NCBI GenBank assembly: GCA_029891385.1
Contig: CM057228.1
Location: 82,138,964-82,202,963, forward strand
Origin: Erythroxylum novogranatense
Taxonomy: Eukaryota > Streptophyta > Magnoliopsida > Malpighiales > Erythroxylaceae
DNA: 64,000 nt
Direction: 5' to 3'
Under the pieces are notes generated by a model that saw only the letters and a program-made list of their open reading frames with translations, was not told where the DNA came from and did no database searches. The number at the start of each line of letters is the position of its first letter. Within the stretch, counting starts at the first letter, position 1. Positions 1 through 11,718 of this stretch are shown here, in pieces. The position numbers and the translations under genes are program-made.

Positions 1-738
1 AAGCAATTCAGTTTGGAAATCATACTACATCAAGATAACACATTTTTAATCACATTAAAAATGGTTCAAGGCATTGGAACTGAAAAAGCACACTCAATTA
101 AGCCAAGCAAAACAGTCCCAACAATTTTCACAAAACTGTCCGGTTCTGTACATTGCTCGAAATGATCAATGAAACAATTTCAATAAATCATGAGAAAATT
201 ATATAGGTTACTACATGTTCAGAAAATGCTACATGAATTTTGGCAGGATTTTAGGCCATCAAAAACTCAGTCAACCTAAATAACAAAACCGATTCAAAAT
301 CTGTGTTCATCAGCACAGCAATTCCCAACAGCATAGAATAAATTCGTGAATAAATATCCAATCACCTTGAAATCCAATTTCCATGCTCACAGACATTCAC
401 CAACATCTTAGAGACATTTAGGTGAAGGAAAATCCGAAAAACCATTTTTCTAGAATTTATTCTCGATTTTATACTCATGCCTGTTCCAGAATCGTTTCAC
501 AAAACAACATCTGTAACCTTAGGGAATTAATTAGCAAAACTATATCAAATCAAATCGATAAATTCTAAAATTTCATAGACATATTATCTAACATGTTATG
601 AACATTTCTGGGCAGAAAAATTTCGAAAAATGCATCTCTATACAGAAACGAAATTTGGACAGCAAGCATGCATCAACAGCAAATTCAATTAGGGTTTCTG
701 ATCTCGCTTAGGTTATAGCTTCATATGGGATACCAGAC

Positions 739-750
739 GCTCTGATACCA
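739..750 (-). promoter_or_regulatory. Primer binding site, initiator-Met tRNA type
   Basis: The reverse complement reads TGGTATCAGAGC, the usual plant retrotransposon site for initiator methionine tRNA. One base separates it from the LTR end at 752. Confidence 0.9.
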
Positions 751-751
751 C

Positions 752-2670
752 TGTAGGAAAATCCCGGGAGGTACATCACATGTACCGGCAGCGGAAAACA
801 AAATTTTGTTCCGGGACTTTCCGAAACCAGGATCCAGGTATCCGTATGAAGACATCAACCTAAATAGCCAAAAGAGACTATCTCTAAAGGTGATCCACGC
901 AGAGATCAGAAAATCTAACCGGATCAAACCCCTTTGACCCGGGAATAGCTAGAACAGATTAAAGGCTGCTAGACCCTACCTCTGTCCTGGAGAGCTGAAG
1001 GAAACGTTGGAGACTTGCTTGGAAGAAGAAGAGAAATCGATGATGCTTTAGGAGAAAGACATGAAAAACCATTTTTCAAAAGAAAGCTTAACCCTTAAGC
1101 TTCCATCTCTTCCTTCTCCATGTGCCACCGTCGACCACCATGCCCTTAAGCCTTCTTTGTCTATCTTTTAACTCTTTTTTAAAAGATTCCATAAGCTTAT
1201 GCCAAGTGGTGGCTTTATATCCACTCATTTCATAAAGTATTAAAGTATAAAGCTTTGAAAAGTCAAAGCTTTATCTCTTCCTTATCCCACTTCCAACGTA
1301 CACAACATAAATTTATTAATTAATTAATTAATTAATTAATAATTGCTAAGGTCCAGTCCAACTGAATTGGTCCTACCGGCCTCTCAGGGCCCAAATCTTT
1401 GAAACTTGACTCAAAACCTTTCTTAGCAATATTGATGTCGCGATCTCATGGGACATATCCCAATCTATTGGGATCCATTTAATCTAATGCTCTCCATAAT
1501 TGGAACTCTATCCAATTACTATTTTACGATTCTCTCAAACGCTCTTATCGTGTGACCACTTTAGGCTCCGGTTATGTTGGCCACTTAGATTAACAATTAA
1601 TCTGAGCAAGTCATGAGCGGTATCTAGCAACACATCATGACCCCAATTGGCCGGAAAGTAATCGGTTTGATGTATTCATCACGAACGGATCACGAACCCT
1701 TCCATAGATAATTACCGTGCAATTCGTCCTTTCACCATCCTATACCCCACTTGGTTATGAGTATGGTCAAAGTGTCAACTCTCACTAGGCCGAGTCTAGC
1801 CCAGTGATATCGGTTCTTGTCACGGGACTCATTACTTTATATGTCAATGAAGACACCTCATGACATACATCTTTGGCCACCTTAGTAATGATCCCGACAA
1901 GAGGCCGGGTATCTCTTACGCTAATCCGAAGTGGTGAATCCTTTATTGGCTACTCAATTATCTTGAATACCTCAAGCTGTACCCAAGCACCACCTATGAG
2001 TTACCTCCGGAAGGCAACAAGGAATGGAGTCAAGCACGGGATCGGTATCCAAGATATCCTTGAGTACCTCAGTCTAAGGATACTTGCACCATTGCTATGA
2101 TGAGATTATCAACGACACTTAGATAAGGTATCCATGTGATGATCTCATATCAGTCATCGAATGAACTTACTACCGCTAGTAAGCATCCACATGTCAATTC
2201 TAAATATCTCATATTTACGGTTTACGAGATCCTTTGCTTGATCCAATCAAGGAATATGACATGTGCTAGTCTATCCGGATTAATGATGTCGGTCTCATTA
2301 ATCCTATGACTAGGAGAATTTGAATCTTGACATAATTACACATGATAGGAATCTCGGTAGTATGATCACATCATAATTTCCTTCATGCTATGTCATATAT
2401 CATGGACTTCATTAATTCGATTAAAGATCCAATCAATTCATAAACAATGTTTATGAATATCAAATTAATGAATAAAGCCTTTTCTTTATTTATTCATAAA
2501 ATGCGCTCACGACTTTGAATAAAAGCAGCGCTAAAGGGAATTGCCTTTAGGGCCAAATGAACAAGATCGATCCTTGAATAAGTCGACTTATCGAATGAAC
2601 AAGTCGACTTATCGGTACCGAACATGTGTAAGTCGACTTACACATGGTACAAGTCGACTTATCACTTACA
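752..2670 (-). repeat. Copia 5' LTR (1,919 bp)
   Basis: On the minus strand the LTR starts TGTAAGTGATAAGTCGACTT and ends CCTACA at 752, one base before the primer site. Four copies of the palindrome AAGTCGACTT or close variants lie at its upstream end (about 2575-2665). An (ATTA)n microsatellite at about 1313-1340 occupies the place where related LTRs have a hairpin or a (TA)n run. It aligns along its length with the LTRs at 49421-51379 and 57331-59281. Confidence 0.87.
1313..1340. repeat. (ATTA)n microsatellite
   Basis: About seven tandem ATTA units lie inside the copia LTR. The equivalent place in other copies of the family carries a hairpin (50772-50822) or a (TA)n run (40372-40402). Confidence 0.95.
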
Positions 2671-4861
2671 TAGAAAACCATTGAAAACTTTAGTTCACGT
2701 AAGACAAGTTTCAAAATATGCAAAAACAGTTCCAATCTTGTAAAACAATGCAAGTTATTTCTTGAAAGCAATGTCATGCAGCCCTAGATCAAAAACCTAG
2801 ACGCTTTGATACCACAACATGTTGGACCCTGCTGCCGGAACCCAACATCGGACATAAGAGCGTGGCGTGAAACATGCTAATAGTACATTTAAGAAAAAGA
2901 CCCGCGGACGATTAATGGGCCTGCTGGAAAATAAACTTGAAACCTGCTTTCATGTGCTTTAAACAAACAAATTCATAATTCATGCTCCTAAAGATGAGTT
3001 TCATAAAGCTTTAAGAATATCTCAAACCAAATTACAACTTTGAGTTCAAGAGCCAAAAGTACCAAATACTCTTGAACCAATAATACTTGAAATGTAACTC
3101 AAGCCTTGATTTCCAAAAATATAACATTGAAAATAAATAAACATGACAAAATGGAGTGCTGCCGTACTCGTGACTCACTCGATCTCTTGCTCGTCACCTG
3201 AATGGGGGAGATTAGAGGGGGTGAGCTATAAAGCTCGTGAGAAAATATTCATAATATAGCAATAAGCAAAAGTATTCAAAAATAACTCATTGCCATGGTA
3301 TTTGTTGAAATCATAACAATTGAGCATGTATGAGTCATTGTCTTGAGAAATTCTTGATTCTTAACCAATTCATGATGCATGGTTCATAATAACAAATCAT
3401 AAAACACATAACATAACATAATGGTTTGGGTTGTCCCTGGTTCATGACGTACTACACATTCCATCGAAATGTTGATGTGTAGACGTAGTTTCGTGAGGGA
3501 ATCCTTGTGAGAAACCCTATGCCATTAGCGGACAGGCGGGAGAAGCCTTTTCGTGAGTCAATGTGTACTTGACTATTCGTGAGGGACACCGCAAAACCCA
3601 CATAAATATGCATGATTCATGTTCTTGTAAACTTGCTTGTAATCTTGCTTGTCATATATTTCGTAAAACATGATTTCAAGTACTTGTATTCGTGAAAGGA
3701 GAACACCCCTTTGTGAAAACCTTGGTAATAATCATGAATGCAAATCACATAGCAGAATATAATCATTCATAATAGTACGTAATGCGATCGTGGATGATGC
3801 AATTTAAATGCCTTGAATCTTTCTTGATTTGAACAAAACAATGAGTGACTTATTTACTTTATTATAAACATGAACCCACTTGATTTCCTTGCTTGTTCTT
3901 GCCTAGGAATGAGTTTCCTCTTGAGCCTCTTGATCCTCTTGCCTCACTTGATCTCCTAAAATAAGAATCAAAATCTTATTCAAAAACTCATGCTGAAACA
4001 ATAATTCCATTCTTAACTTCCATCCAAAATTTCATATCTTTAGAAACTGATTCAGAACTTCACTACTTCATAAAACTTGTAGATCTATGTCTCTAGTTTA
4101 CAACACATCAAAAATCACCTCAAAAGGACTTCTGTAACATAAGATATGCTCAAAACACTAAAAACACCTATAGCACGTCGCGACGTGCGGCCTTACGCAC
4201 GTCGCAACGTGCGGACGGGAGAGACGATCCCTGAATCCAGATTTCCGCCATTTTCAACCTCAAAACCTTCCCTTTCTCAACTACAACACATCTAACTCAT
4301 AAATCAAGTCATATACTTCCATTCTAAACTCATTCTAACACAAAAATCACCAACAAACACAACAACCCATGCAAATCTACCAAAGTTTTCCCATAAACCC
4401 TAAACCAACGATTTCTACTCAATCCATGCAAATCTAGGGTTTGATTCAATCTAAACAAGAGTAGAAGAGTTAAACAAACCTGAAGAATGCTTCGAATCTA
4501 TCAAAAAATGCCTGAAACCTAGCTTCCTCTTTTTCTCTTCTTCTTCTTCTCTCTCCCGACTCTCTTCTTCGCTTCTTCTCTTCTTCTTTCTATCTTTTTT
4601 TTTAATTTCTTAAACCTAAAAAGATAGCACAAGTACTCAAATGCCCTCCTTGATAAGCCTTAACCATCATAACTCAAGTGCCTTGCCCATTTTGCCCTTA
4701 TGTATATTTTTACCCTTTCTTAATCATTTATTCCACACTAAACTCAATTAAATCCAAATTTTCCATTAATACTTTCAATAAAATCAAACTATGCCATAAA
4801 TCACACAATCAACTTAATTCATAATTAATAACATCAAGAAAAACAAATTTGGGGCCCAACA
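2671..4861 (-). mobile_element. LTR retrotransposon fragment, 5' LTR and start of leader
   Basis: The LTR covers 2820-4861 (2,042 bp). It begins TGTTGG on the minus strand and ends CCAACA, a 6-bp terminal inverted repeat. After a 5-base gap, 2803-2814 reads TGGTATCAAAGC on the minus strand, one base different from the usual initiator-Met primer site. The leader continues to 2671, where the copia element interrupts it. No coding part is in the window, so the superfamily is uncertain; the layout suggests Ty3-gypsy. The LTR holds two GC-rich palindromes at 4173-4212. Confidence 0.75.
4173..4212. repeat. Tandem pair of GC-rich palindromes
   Basis: Positions 4173-4188 read GCACGTCGCGACGTGC, a perfect 16-bp palindrome. 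Positions 4197-4212 repeat it with one base changed. The surroundings are AT-rich LTR sequence. Confidence 0.9.
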
Positions 4862-5617
4862 GTAGAGTACTTGGTTGATGTAATTTGCAGGCTATTGTAT
4901 TTATCCGAAGATTTACTCAGTGTACATCTAAAAGGTAACGTCTGCGAGACTGTGAGTTTCTTTGTTTAAAAAAAAAATTCCGAAAACCATTAACCAAACA
5001 CCCCTGAATTTATCTTCATTTTATTTTAGGTTTTTAACTGATTCACCATCAATTTCCCTCTTCATCATCATCCTCGAACTTATCTTGTTTCTTTTATATC
5101 AAACGATGTTTTTCACTTCCATTTCAAGCATAATCCTCTCTAAAGGCCTTTAGATTAGCGTCTGTTGGAGGTTGTATTTTGATAGTAGTAATGATTGAAA
5201 CGGAAGAATGGGTCTCAGAGCTTAGGATTTTTGGACCTGTATGGCAAGAATTGCTCTCTTCTTTCTGAAATTGGCCATCGGAACCTAATTCGGTATGTAT
5301 CATTCTATCATTTTACCCACATTCCCTTTTAGAACTTGACATGGAGTAGTATTGTAATGAGGAAGAAAGAATCTTCCCGAGAGGTCTTGTTGCCTGTTTG
5401 CTTGAAAATATGTATTGCTAGCCCCAATGATGAGCAACTAAAAAAGATGTTGTTTGATGAATCAACATAAATGCTAGATGCCCTTTGCTTCTTGTTAGCA
5501 GCATCATGCATTACTCTTTTGACATTCTTTCAGCTTGGTAGTCTTCTTCTGGGAGCATTCGAGAGTTGTGAAAACTTTTTTTTTTAAAGGTGGTCCTTAG
5601 CTTCCTTCTCACAAAAT
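4862..5617. other. Unique-looking spacer between LTR element and LINE
   Basis: This is the sequence the LINE inserted into. It matches none of the element families in this window and shows no convincing gene. The open frames are short (60-63 codons) and not recognised. A poly-A run lies at about 4969-4977 and a poly-T run at about 5578-5585. It could be host intergenic DNA or part of an intron. Confidence 0.5.
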
Positions 5618-5753
5618 TCTGATAATGATGTTGCTTTGGATGTTGCTTTTAGTTTTAAAAGACTGTTGTTTGTTTTGTCTTCTCTCTAAAAATAAAAAAG
5701 ATTGGTATTTTCTTAGTTAGCTACAACGCTATAAGTTTCAGGTCTGGGATTAC

Positions 5754-7410
5754 ATGGAATCCCTCGATCAAGAGGGACATCTCTCCAAAAAAATGAGGAC
5801 ACAAAAACAGGAGGAAGATCCACCATCATGCTCCAAAATGACCTATAGTGCTGTAGTACTAAGGGCCTCGTCGGTGGATGTAGATACGGAGGAATTTGCA
5901 TGGCCTGAAGAAGAATCAGTATAGATAGAAGAAGGCGATATCTCACAATTGCCTGGGGAGGCAGGGGGCATTATGTTATCAAATACTTTCAAGGAGAAAC
6001 TAGATAAACAATGGGAGCAAACAGTCATTGTGAAATTGATTGGAAGACGAATTGGTTATCGGATCTTATGCTCCCATTTGAAAACCACGTGGATGCCGAG
6101 AGGCCCTATGAAAATTATAAATCTAGATTATGATTATTTTCTAGTAAAATTCATTAACGAATGTGATTTTCTTAACACACTAATGAATGGTCCGTGGGTC
6201 ATCTTCAGACAAGCTCTCTCTGTCCAATGTTGGATGCCTGACTTTTGTCTGTCGCAAGGTCAAATAACTAGAGCAGTGGTATAGCTACGTTTCCCAGAAC
6301 TACCCATTGCTCGTTATCATCCTATGATCCTCACCGCATTGGGAAACTTGGTGGAATACACGGTAAAAATTGACGAAGCAACCATGCAAATGTAGAGGGG
6401 AAATTTTGTGCGTATTGCAGTCGATATCGATCTAAGTGTTCCTTTACGTACCACTATGGAGCTCGATGGGGAGATGATAATGGTGGCTTATGAAGGGCTC
6501 CCACATATTTGTTTCACCTGCAGCATGGTAAGACATGAATCCAACACTTGCCTGAATCGACCTCATGCCAAAATTGACCATCCTATTCCGAACTCCTGTT
6601 AGGGCGATGGAGCATCGGGAGGAGGGGTACAGTGGTTGCAGCAGATGGGCATCAACTGGATGAGCACTCCAACGGCTACGACATATGGATGCAGGTGCAA
6701 CGAAAAACTACACCGGCTCCAATGCAACATCATGATTAGAGAGGAACAAGTAAGGAAAGGGTGGCTACCCAAATAGGAGGCTCGAGATTTTCACCTCTGA
6801 TAGAACTGGACCTCTTGAGTGACGTGCATGCGGGTAGGACAGAGACATATTACAATCATGATCCCTTTGGGTTTGGAGAATGCTTGAACCTGAATGGCAT
6901 CGTAGGTAAAGGGAAGCATCATCTACATGGGACAACGTCAACGTCTACTGGAATTAAAAGAAACGCGAGGACCGACACAAAAGGTAAGTCGATGAACTCT
7001 GTGCAGTAGACTCAGAGAGCTAGTACGCAAGATGGTGGTTCTTAGGCGTCGGGATTGGAGGTCCTCATAAAAGTACAATTACAACCCACTATAACGGACA
7101 ATCATTTAGCAGTTGTAATTACTTCACTCACTGAAATCATTTATGATAGTCAAGCATTTGAGGCTACTATCCCACAAGTTCAAGAGAGTTGCACCTGATG
7201 GAAGGAGTCGAACAAATAGAGGTGGACTATAGGGGTAGGATGGATGTAGGCGCCCTCCCTCCCACTGAACCTCTAGACAAACAAGCTGAAGAATCGATCC
7301 CGGACCTCGACGTGGAGCAAGGGCTGGAACTTCTGAGAAAGGGAAACAAGGAGGAACCTACAAGTAATCTCAACTTTCACTTTGATGTAAGTAAGCCCGA
7401 TCACACATTT
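5754..7410 (+). pseudogene. LINE ORF1 (nucleic-acid-binding, DUF4283 + CCHC knuckle), broken
   Basis: The frame opens at ATG 5754 and can be read past stops at 5922, 6282, about 6393 and 6600; a frameshift follows before about 6761. The middle part (about 5985-6500) resembles the DUF4283 domain of plant L1 ORF1, with the motif NGPWVIF. A knuckle CFTCSMVRHESNTC (CX2CX4HX4C) lies at about 6513-6554. ORF1 proteins of this family coat the LINE RNA for retrotransposition. The stops in otherwise recognisable sequence mean it no longer makes a full protein. Confidence 0.82.
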
Positions 7411-7418
7411 AGATCCTA

Positions 7419-10344
7419 ATGTCTATTTTAATTTGGAATTGTTAAGGGGAAGGGGGAATTGCGTATAGGTAATATTACATAATCACATACATAAATATAA
7501 GCCTAGAATACTGGTTTTATTAGAATCATGTATTAGTAGAGCTAGGGATAAAGGAGTAGTTCAAAAATTGGAGTTTGACTACTCGGATAGAGTCGAAGTT
7601 GAAGGTTTTTCTAGAGGAATATGGTTACTATAGAAGAATCAACTTGATAAATCAGTGGTCATAGCCCATCGTCAATTTTTTCATACTACGGTCAAATATG
7701 GTAGTTGTACTTTTGATTTTACTCTTATTTATGCTAGTCCGCAACTTGCTTAGGGCACTCTATCTCCAGACCCTAGCTAGTTGAAGGAGATTTTAATGCA
7801 AAAATGGAGAATTCAGACAAATGGGGGAGGGGGGGAGCCACGTCCATAAGGGTAGTGAATCAATAGTTTAAGGAATGGGTGCATGGGAGTGGTCTTCATG
7901 ATCTGAGTTTTGTGAGATCGAAGTTTACTTGGCAGAGAGGAACGGCACAAGCTCATTTGGATAGAGTGTTTGGTTCGACATCTTGGCTCAGGGAATTTCC
8001 ACATACGGTAAATTATCACTTACCCTTTCTTGGCTTAGACCACTGACCTATGTTGATCCAAATAACAAGCCCATATCCGAGTGTCACAGGATCTCCAGTG
8101 TTTCATTTTCAAAATGCTTGTCTAACACATATTGGTTTTAACAATGTGGTAGTGGAGCATTGGCTATCAACAAAGGAGACGTTCAGTAAATCTTTAGCCA
8201 AATTCTCTACTCATCTTATGCTCTAGAATAAAATTGTTTTTGGTAATATCTTCTATAGGAAAAAAAAGACTACTTGCCTAGTTGGAGGGTATCCAAAGGG
8301 CACTAAAGGCCGACAACATGGATTTGCTACTAAACTTGGAGGAGAAGCTGAACGCAGACCTGTTACAGGTATTGTGTGAGGAGGAAATTTTTTAGCACCA
8401 GAGTGTCAAATGTGAATGGATACCGAAGGGTAATCAAAATACCAAATACTACCACACTATCACTTTAACCAAAAGAAAGAAAATGAAGATAAAACAGATT
8501 CTAAACGGCACTGGGTCTATGATATCTGATCCAGAACAAATACGACTCGAAGCAAGGAACTTTTTTGTCCAGTTGTATACAATTGATGATGTGAATTGCC
8601 ATCAATTTTTGATTTTAAGAGCATTTCCTCGACTCTCAGTAGAAAGGGTTCATGAGCTAGCACTTATAGTCCATGAGACTAAAGTTAAGAATGCGATTTT
8701 TATCCAGACAGTGTTCCGCCTGGAACGTTAGGAACCAAATTTGAATCAAACCATCTTGGTATTGATTCCTAAAATCCCCTCTCCGAACAACCTTTCTCAG
8801 TTTCGACCACATTAGCCTTTGTATGGTGCTTTACAAGGTTATTGCTAAAGTTACTGTGAATCGTTTGAAAGCTCACCTTGATTACCTCGTAGAGGAGAAC
8901 CAAAGTAGTTTTATTCCTAGAAGGCAAGTAACTGACAATATTATCATTGCTTAGGAGGTCATACATTTGATGCGAAAGAAGAAAGGGAAGAAAGGGTATC
9001 TTGCTCTCAAGGTGAATTTAGAAAAAGCATATGAACGACTTAGATGGGATTTTATTCAAAACACATTAACAGATATTAGGATCTCGAGTAGTCTACTTCA
9101 AGTCATTATGTAGTGCGTGACGACGATGTTTATGCAAGTCACCTGGCAAGGTACCTTTTCAAACCCTTTTAACCCCTCACGAGGGCTTAGACAAGGTGAT
9201 CCGCTCTCATCTTATATTTTTGTGCTATGCATGGAAAGACTAGGTGACCTTATTTCAAAGGAGGTAGGACAGGAGCATTGGATACCGATAAAACTAAGTC
9301 CTACAGGGCCTCCCTTATCTCATTTATTCTTTGCAAATGACCTCGTTCTGTTTGCAGAAGCTACGAAATTGCATACGCAAATGATAGCAAAGACCTTGAA
9401 AAACTTTTGTAAAGCATCAGGATGACGAGTTAGTTCCGCTAAAACTCAAATTTTTTTCTCCAAGAATATTTCTCACGATAAAGTGCGTCATTTTAGTCAA
9501 GCCCTATATGTTACCAGTATGAACTATTTTGGAAAATATTTCGAAGTCTAGTTGATTCATGGCAAATAATGAGAAATACTTATCAGTACATCCTAGATAA
9601 AGCATAAAAGAAGCTGGTAGGATGGAGTACTAAGATGTTATGCCTAGCAGGGCGTGTTACTTTAACCCAATCAATAATTTCTTCCCTCTCAATTTTCACG
9701 ATGCTAACTGTATGACTCTCACAGTAGTTATGTGATGATTTGGAAAAACTAATGAGGGATTTTATCTAGGGTTCAGAGGCCTGACAACGAAAAATGCATC
9801 TAATTAATTAGGCGACAGTGTGTCAACCAAAAAATGCTGGGGGCCTGGGCATTAAGTGCATCCATTCTTCCAACGATGCATTACTTACAAAGCTTGGATG
9901 GGATTTGTTTACAAAACTCACAGCCTTATGGGTACAGATCCTGAGGGTAAAATATTGATTAGATTCAAATCGTCTACCTCAGATGCCTGATAGGATTGGA
10001 GCATCGGTGATTTGGAGGGGGATCTATGCGACATGGCATTTTATGTGCCAAGGTGCTAAATGGAACCTAGGAAATGGAAGACACATTCTCTTCTGGTTGG
10101 AGGGGGATCTATGCAACATGGCATTTTGTGTGCCAAGGTGCTAAATGGAACCTAGGAAATGAAAGACGCATTCTCTTCTGGTTGGATAATTGGGTGGATG
10201 GTTGGGGACCACTATTTTTAGTGGTGACCACTCACATTTGACATAGCATTCTCAATGCTACAATTGCTGATTTTACTAGTGAACTTGGCAACTGGCATTG
10301 GAATTTATTCCAACAATATCTCTCTTCCACAATTTGTATGATAC
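7419..10344 (+). pseudogene. LINE ORF2, 5' portion: endonuclease and reverse transcriptase, broken
   Basis: It starts at ATG 7419 with MSILIWNC, the usual start of plant L1 ORF2, followed at once by a stop. Endonuclease remnants run to about 8100 (GIWLL, FDFTLIYASP, GDFNAKM). The reverse transcriptase spans about 8760-9480, with DNIIIA, RGLRQGDPLS and a catalytic motif that reads FANDLVLF. Two catalytic aspartates appear lost: the motif usually KVDLEKAYD reads KVNLEKAYE, and FADD reads FAND. Many stops and frameshifts are present. The gene is cut at 10344 by the copia insertion and resumes at 23975. Confidence 0.85.
10012..10181 (+). repeat. 85-bp tandem duplication inside LINE ORF2
   Basis: Two head-to-tail copies lie at 10012-10096 and 10097-10181, with only a few mismatches. 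They sit in the part of ORF2 downstream of the reverse transcriptase. The unit is 28 codons plus one base, so the duplication itself shifts the frame. Confidence 0.93.
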
Positions 10345-11479
10345 TGAAGTAAATCACACGTTAATATATTGAGTAATAATATGATCAAGATACACAAGAA
10401 GGGGGGGTTGAATTGTGATAAACTTTTCGTTAATCCCTTGATAACAATTGCTTGTTCTTTCGTAAAACTTATCTTAAATCAATTCTTGACTAGTTTGAAA
10501 ACCTTTGATAATAATGAGAACTACGATTTAAGTAAAGTAAGAGTTAGAGAGAGAAACACATCAATTTATCCTGGTTCACCCCAAAACGTGGGCTACGTCC
10601 GATCCTCGATATCCTTCGAGATTTCACTATCTCGAACTATTTACAAGTATTCTTTGAATGAGCCTCTTGGTCTCTTAACAACAAGTATTCTTTTACTCTT
10701 AGCCTCTTGAGCTACCTATAACACTTTTCAAAATGAAAAACTAATAAAGAGCTTTTTACAAAAGAGTTGCTCTTAACAATGTACACTCGAAAAATAGTTC
10801 ACAATTTTTCTCGGATAGTCGAGATGTTTGAATACTCGAGTTTCATTCACTTTTCTCAAAAGTTGTTTTACTTCATCTCGACTCTTATTTATAATCTGGT
10901 CTTCAATTGTTTCTTGAATATCGCTTCTTGAATCTTTAAAAAATCGGTTATTCATTTAACTCAGTGAATCGCCTCTTAAGCGATGTTTCTTTCTTATCGA
11001 TTCTTGTATCGTCGCTTTTCTCTTATTAAAGCTTCCGTCGATTTTGTGTAGTCTTCTTTTCTCTTCGTAAAGCTTAGTCGATTTTTGTTCCATCGATATT
11101 CTTCCGTCTGTTTTTCCTTCGCTTTTCTTCCTTGATTTTTCTTCCGTCTGTTATTCTTAAATGCCTTTTCCTTCCGCTCATTTTTTCTTCCGTTTGTTAT
11201 TCTTCCGCCTCGCTTTTCCTTCCTTCTTTTTTCTTCCGTCTGCTTTTCTTCCTTCCTTTTCTTCCTTCATTTTTCTTCCGTCATTATTCTTCCGCTCGCT
11301 TTTCTTCCTTCCTTTTCTTCCTTACATTTTCTTAGTCTGCTTTTTCCTTCCTTCGCTTTTTTTCTTAGTCCTTTTTTCTTCCTACCTTTTCTTTTATGCA
11401 TCCATCTACTTTTCATTTGTATGTTTCTCTTTGTTTATCATCAAAATTATTTAATCGTGAAGTTTGGTTTGACTTAACA
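10345..11479 (-). repeat. 3' LTR of SIRE-like copia (1,135 bp)
   Basis: On the minus strand it starts TGTTAAGTCAAACC and ends TTTACTTCA. It aligns with 22827-23969. About 11090-11395 is a run of imperfect CTTCCGTCTG / CTTCCTT units, purine-rich on the element's coding strand. Long apparent open frames in this run come from the repeat and not from a gene. Confidence 0.93.
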
Positions 11480-11718
11480 TTCTCCCCTTTTGATGATAAC
11501 AAATACTTGTGAATTAGATAAATATGAAAAGTATCAATTATCTGATATTGAGATAAAAATAACCTCTTTATCCTTCAAATTGATTTCTTCCTTCTCCCTT
11601 CTCCCCTATTTGTTATTGATAAAAAATTATTTCCCAATCTGCTTCACCAACTTTTCAGCATCTTCTTAATCTTCTTCATATCCTTATCAAGTTTCAACAT
11701 GCTTCTTTAAAGGCGATG
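11480..11718 (-). other. 3' end of copia internal region, beside the 3' LTR
   Basis: This starts with the polypurine tract (11480-11491) and continues as the last part of the internal region, separated from the rest by the solo LTR. The minus strand is rich in Lys, Glu and Asp codons, consistent with the tail of the accessory frame, but it is too short to assign. Confidence 0.6.

Larger units (their letters stand above)
1..2670 (-). mobile_element. Ty1-copia element, 5' LTR plus leader only (runs off left edge)
   Basis: This is the reverse complement of the same family as the complete copia element at 49421-59281. Positions 1-751 match the leader region around 51380-52140 of that element, and 752-2670 match its LTR. 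The order, read on the minus strand, is LTR, then primer site (739-750), then leader, so the element points left and its genes lie outside the window. It is inserted in the leader of the next LTR element: 2671-2819 belongs to that host element. The second target-site copy is outside the window. Confidence 0.88.

Noticed and set aside
5329..5511. 60-codon minus-strand frame in the spacer left of the LINE
   Set aside because: No start context, no recognised motif, and composition like the surrounding DNA. Not supported as a gene.
11132..11454. Long Phe/Leu/Ser-rich open frames (also 23461-23993) that look like membrane proteins
   Set aside because: They fall on the pyrimidine-rich tandem array of the copia LTR, occur in several frames at once, and lack any start context or homologue. 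They are by-products of the repeat.
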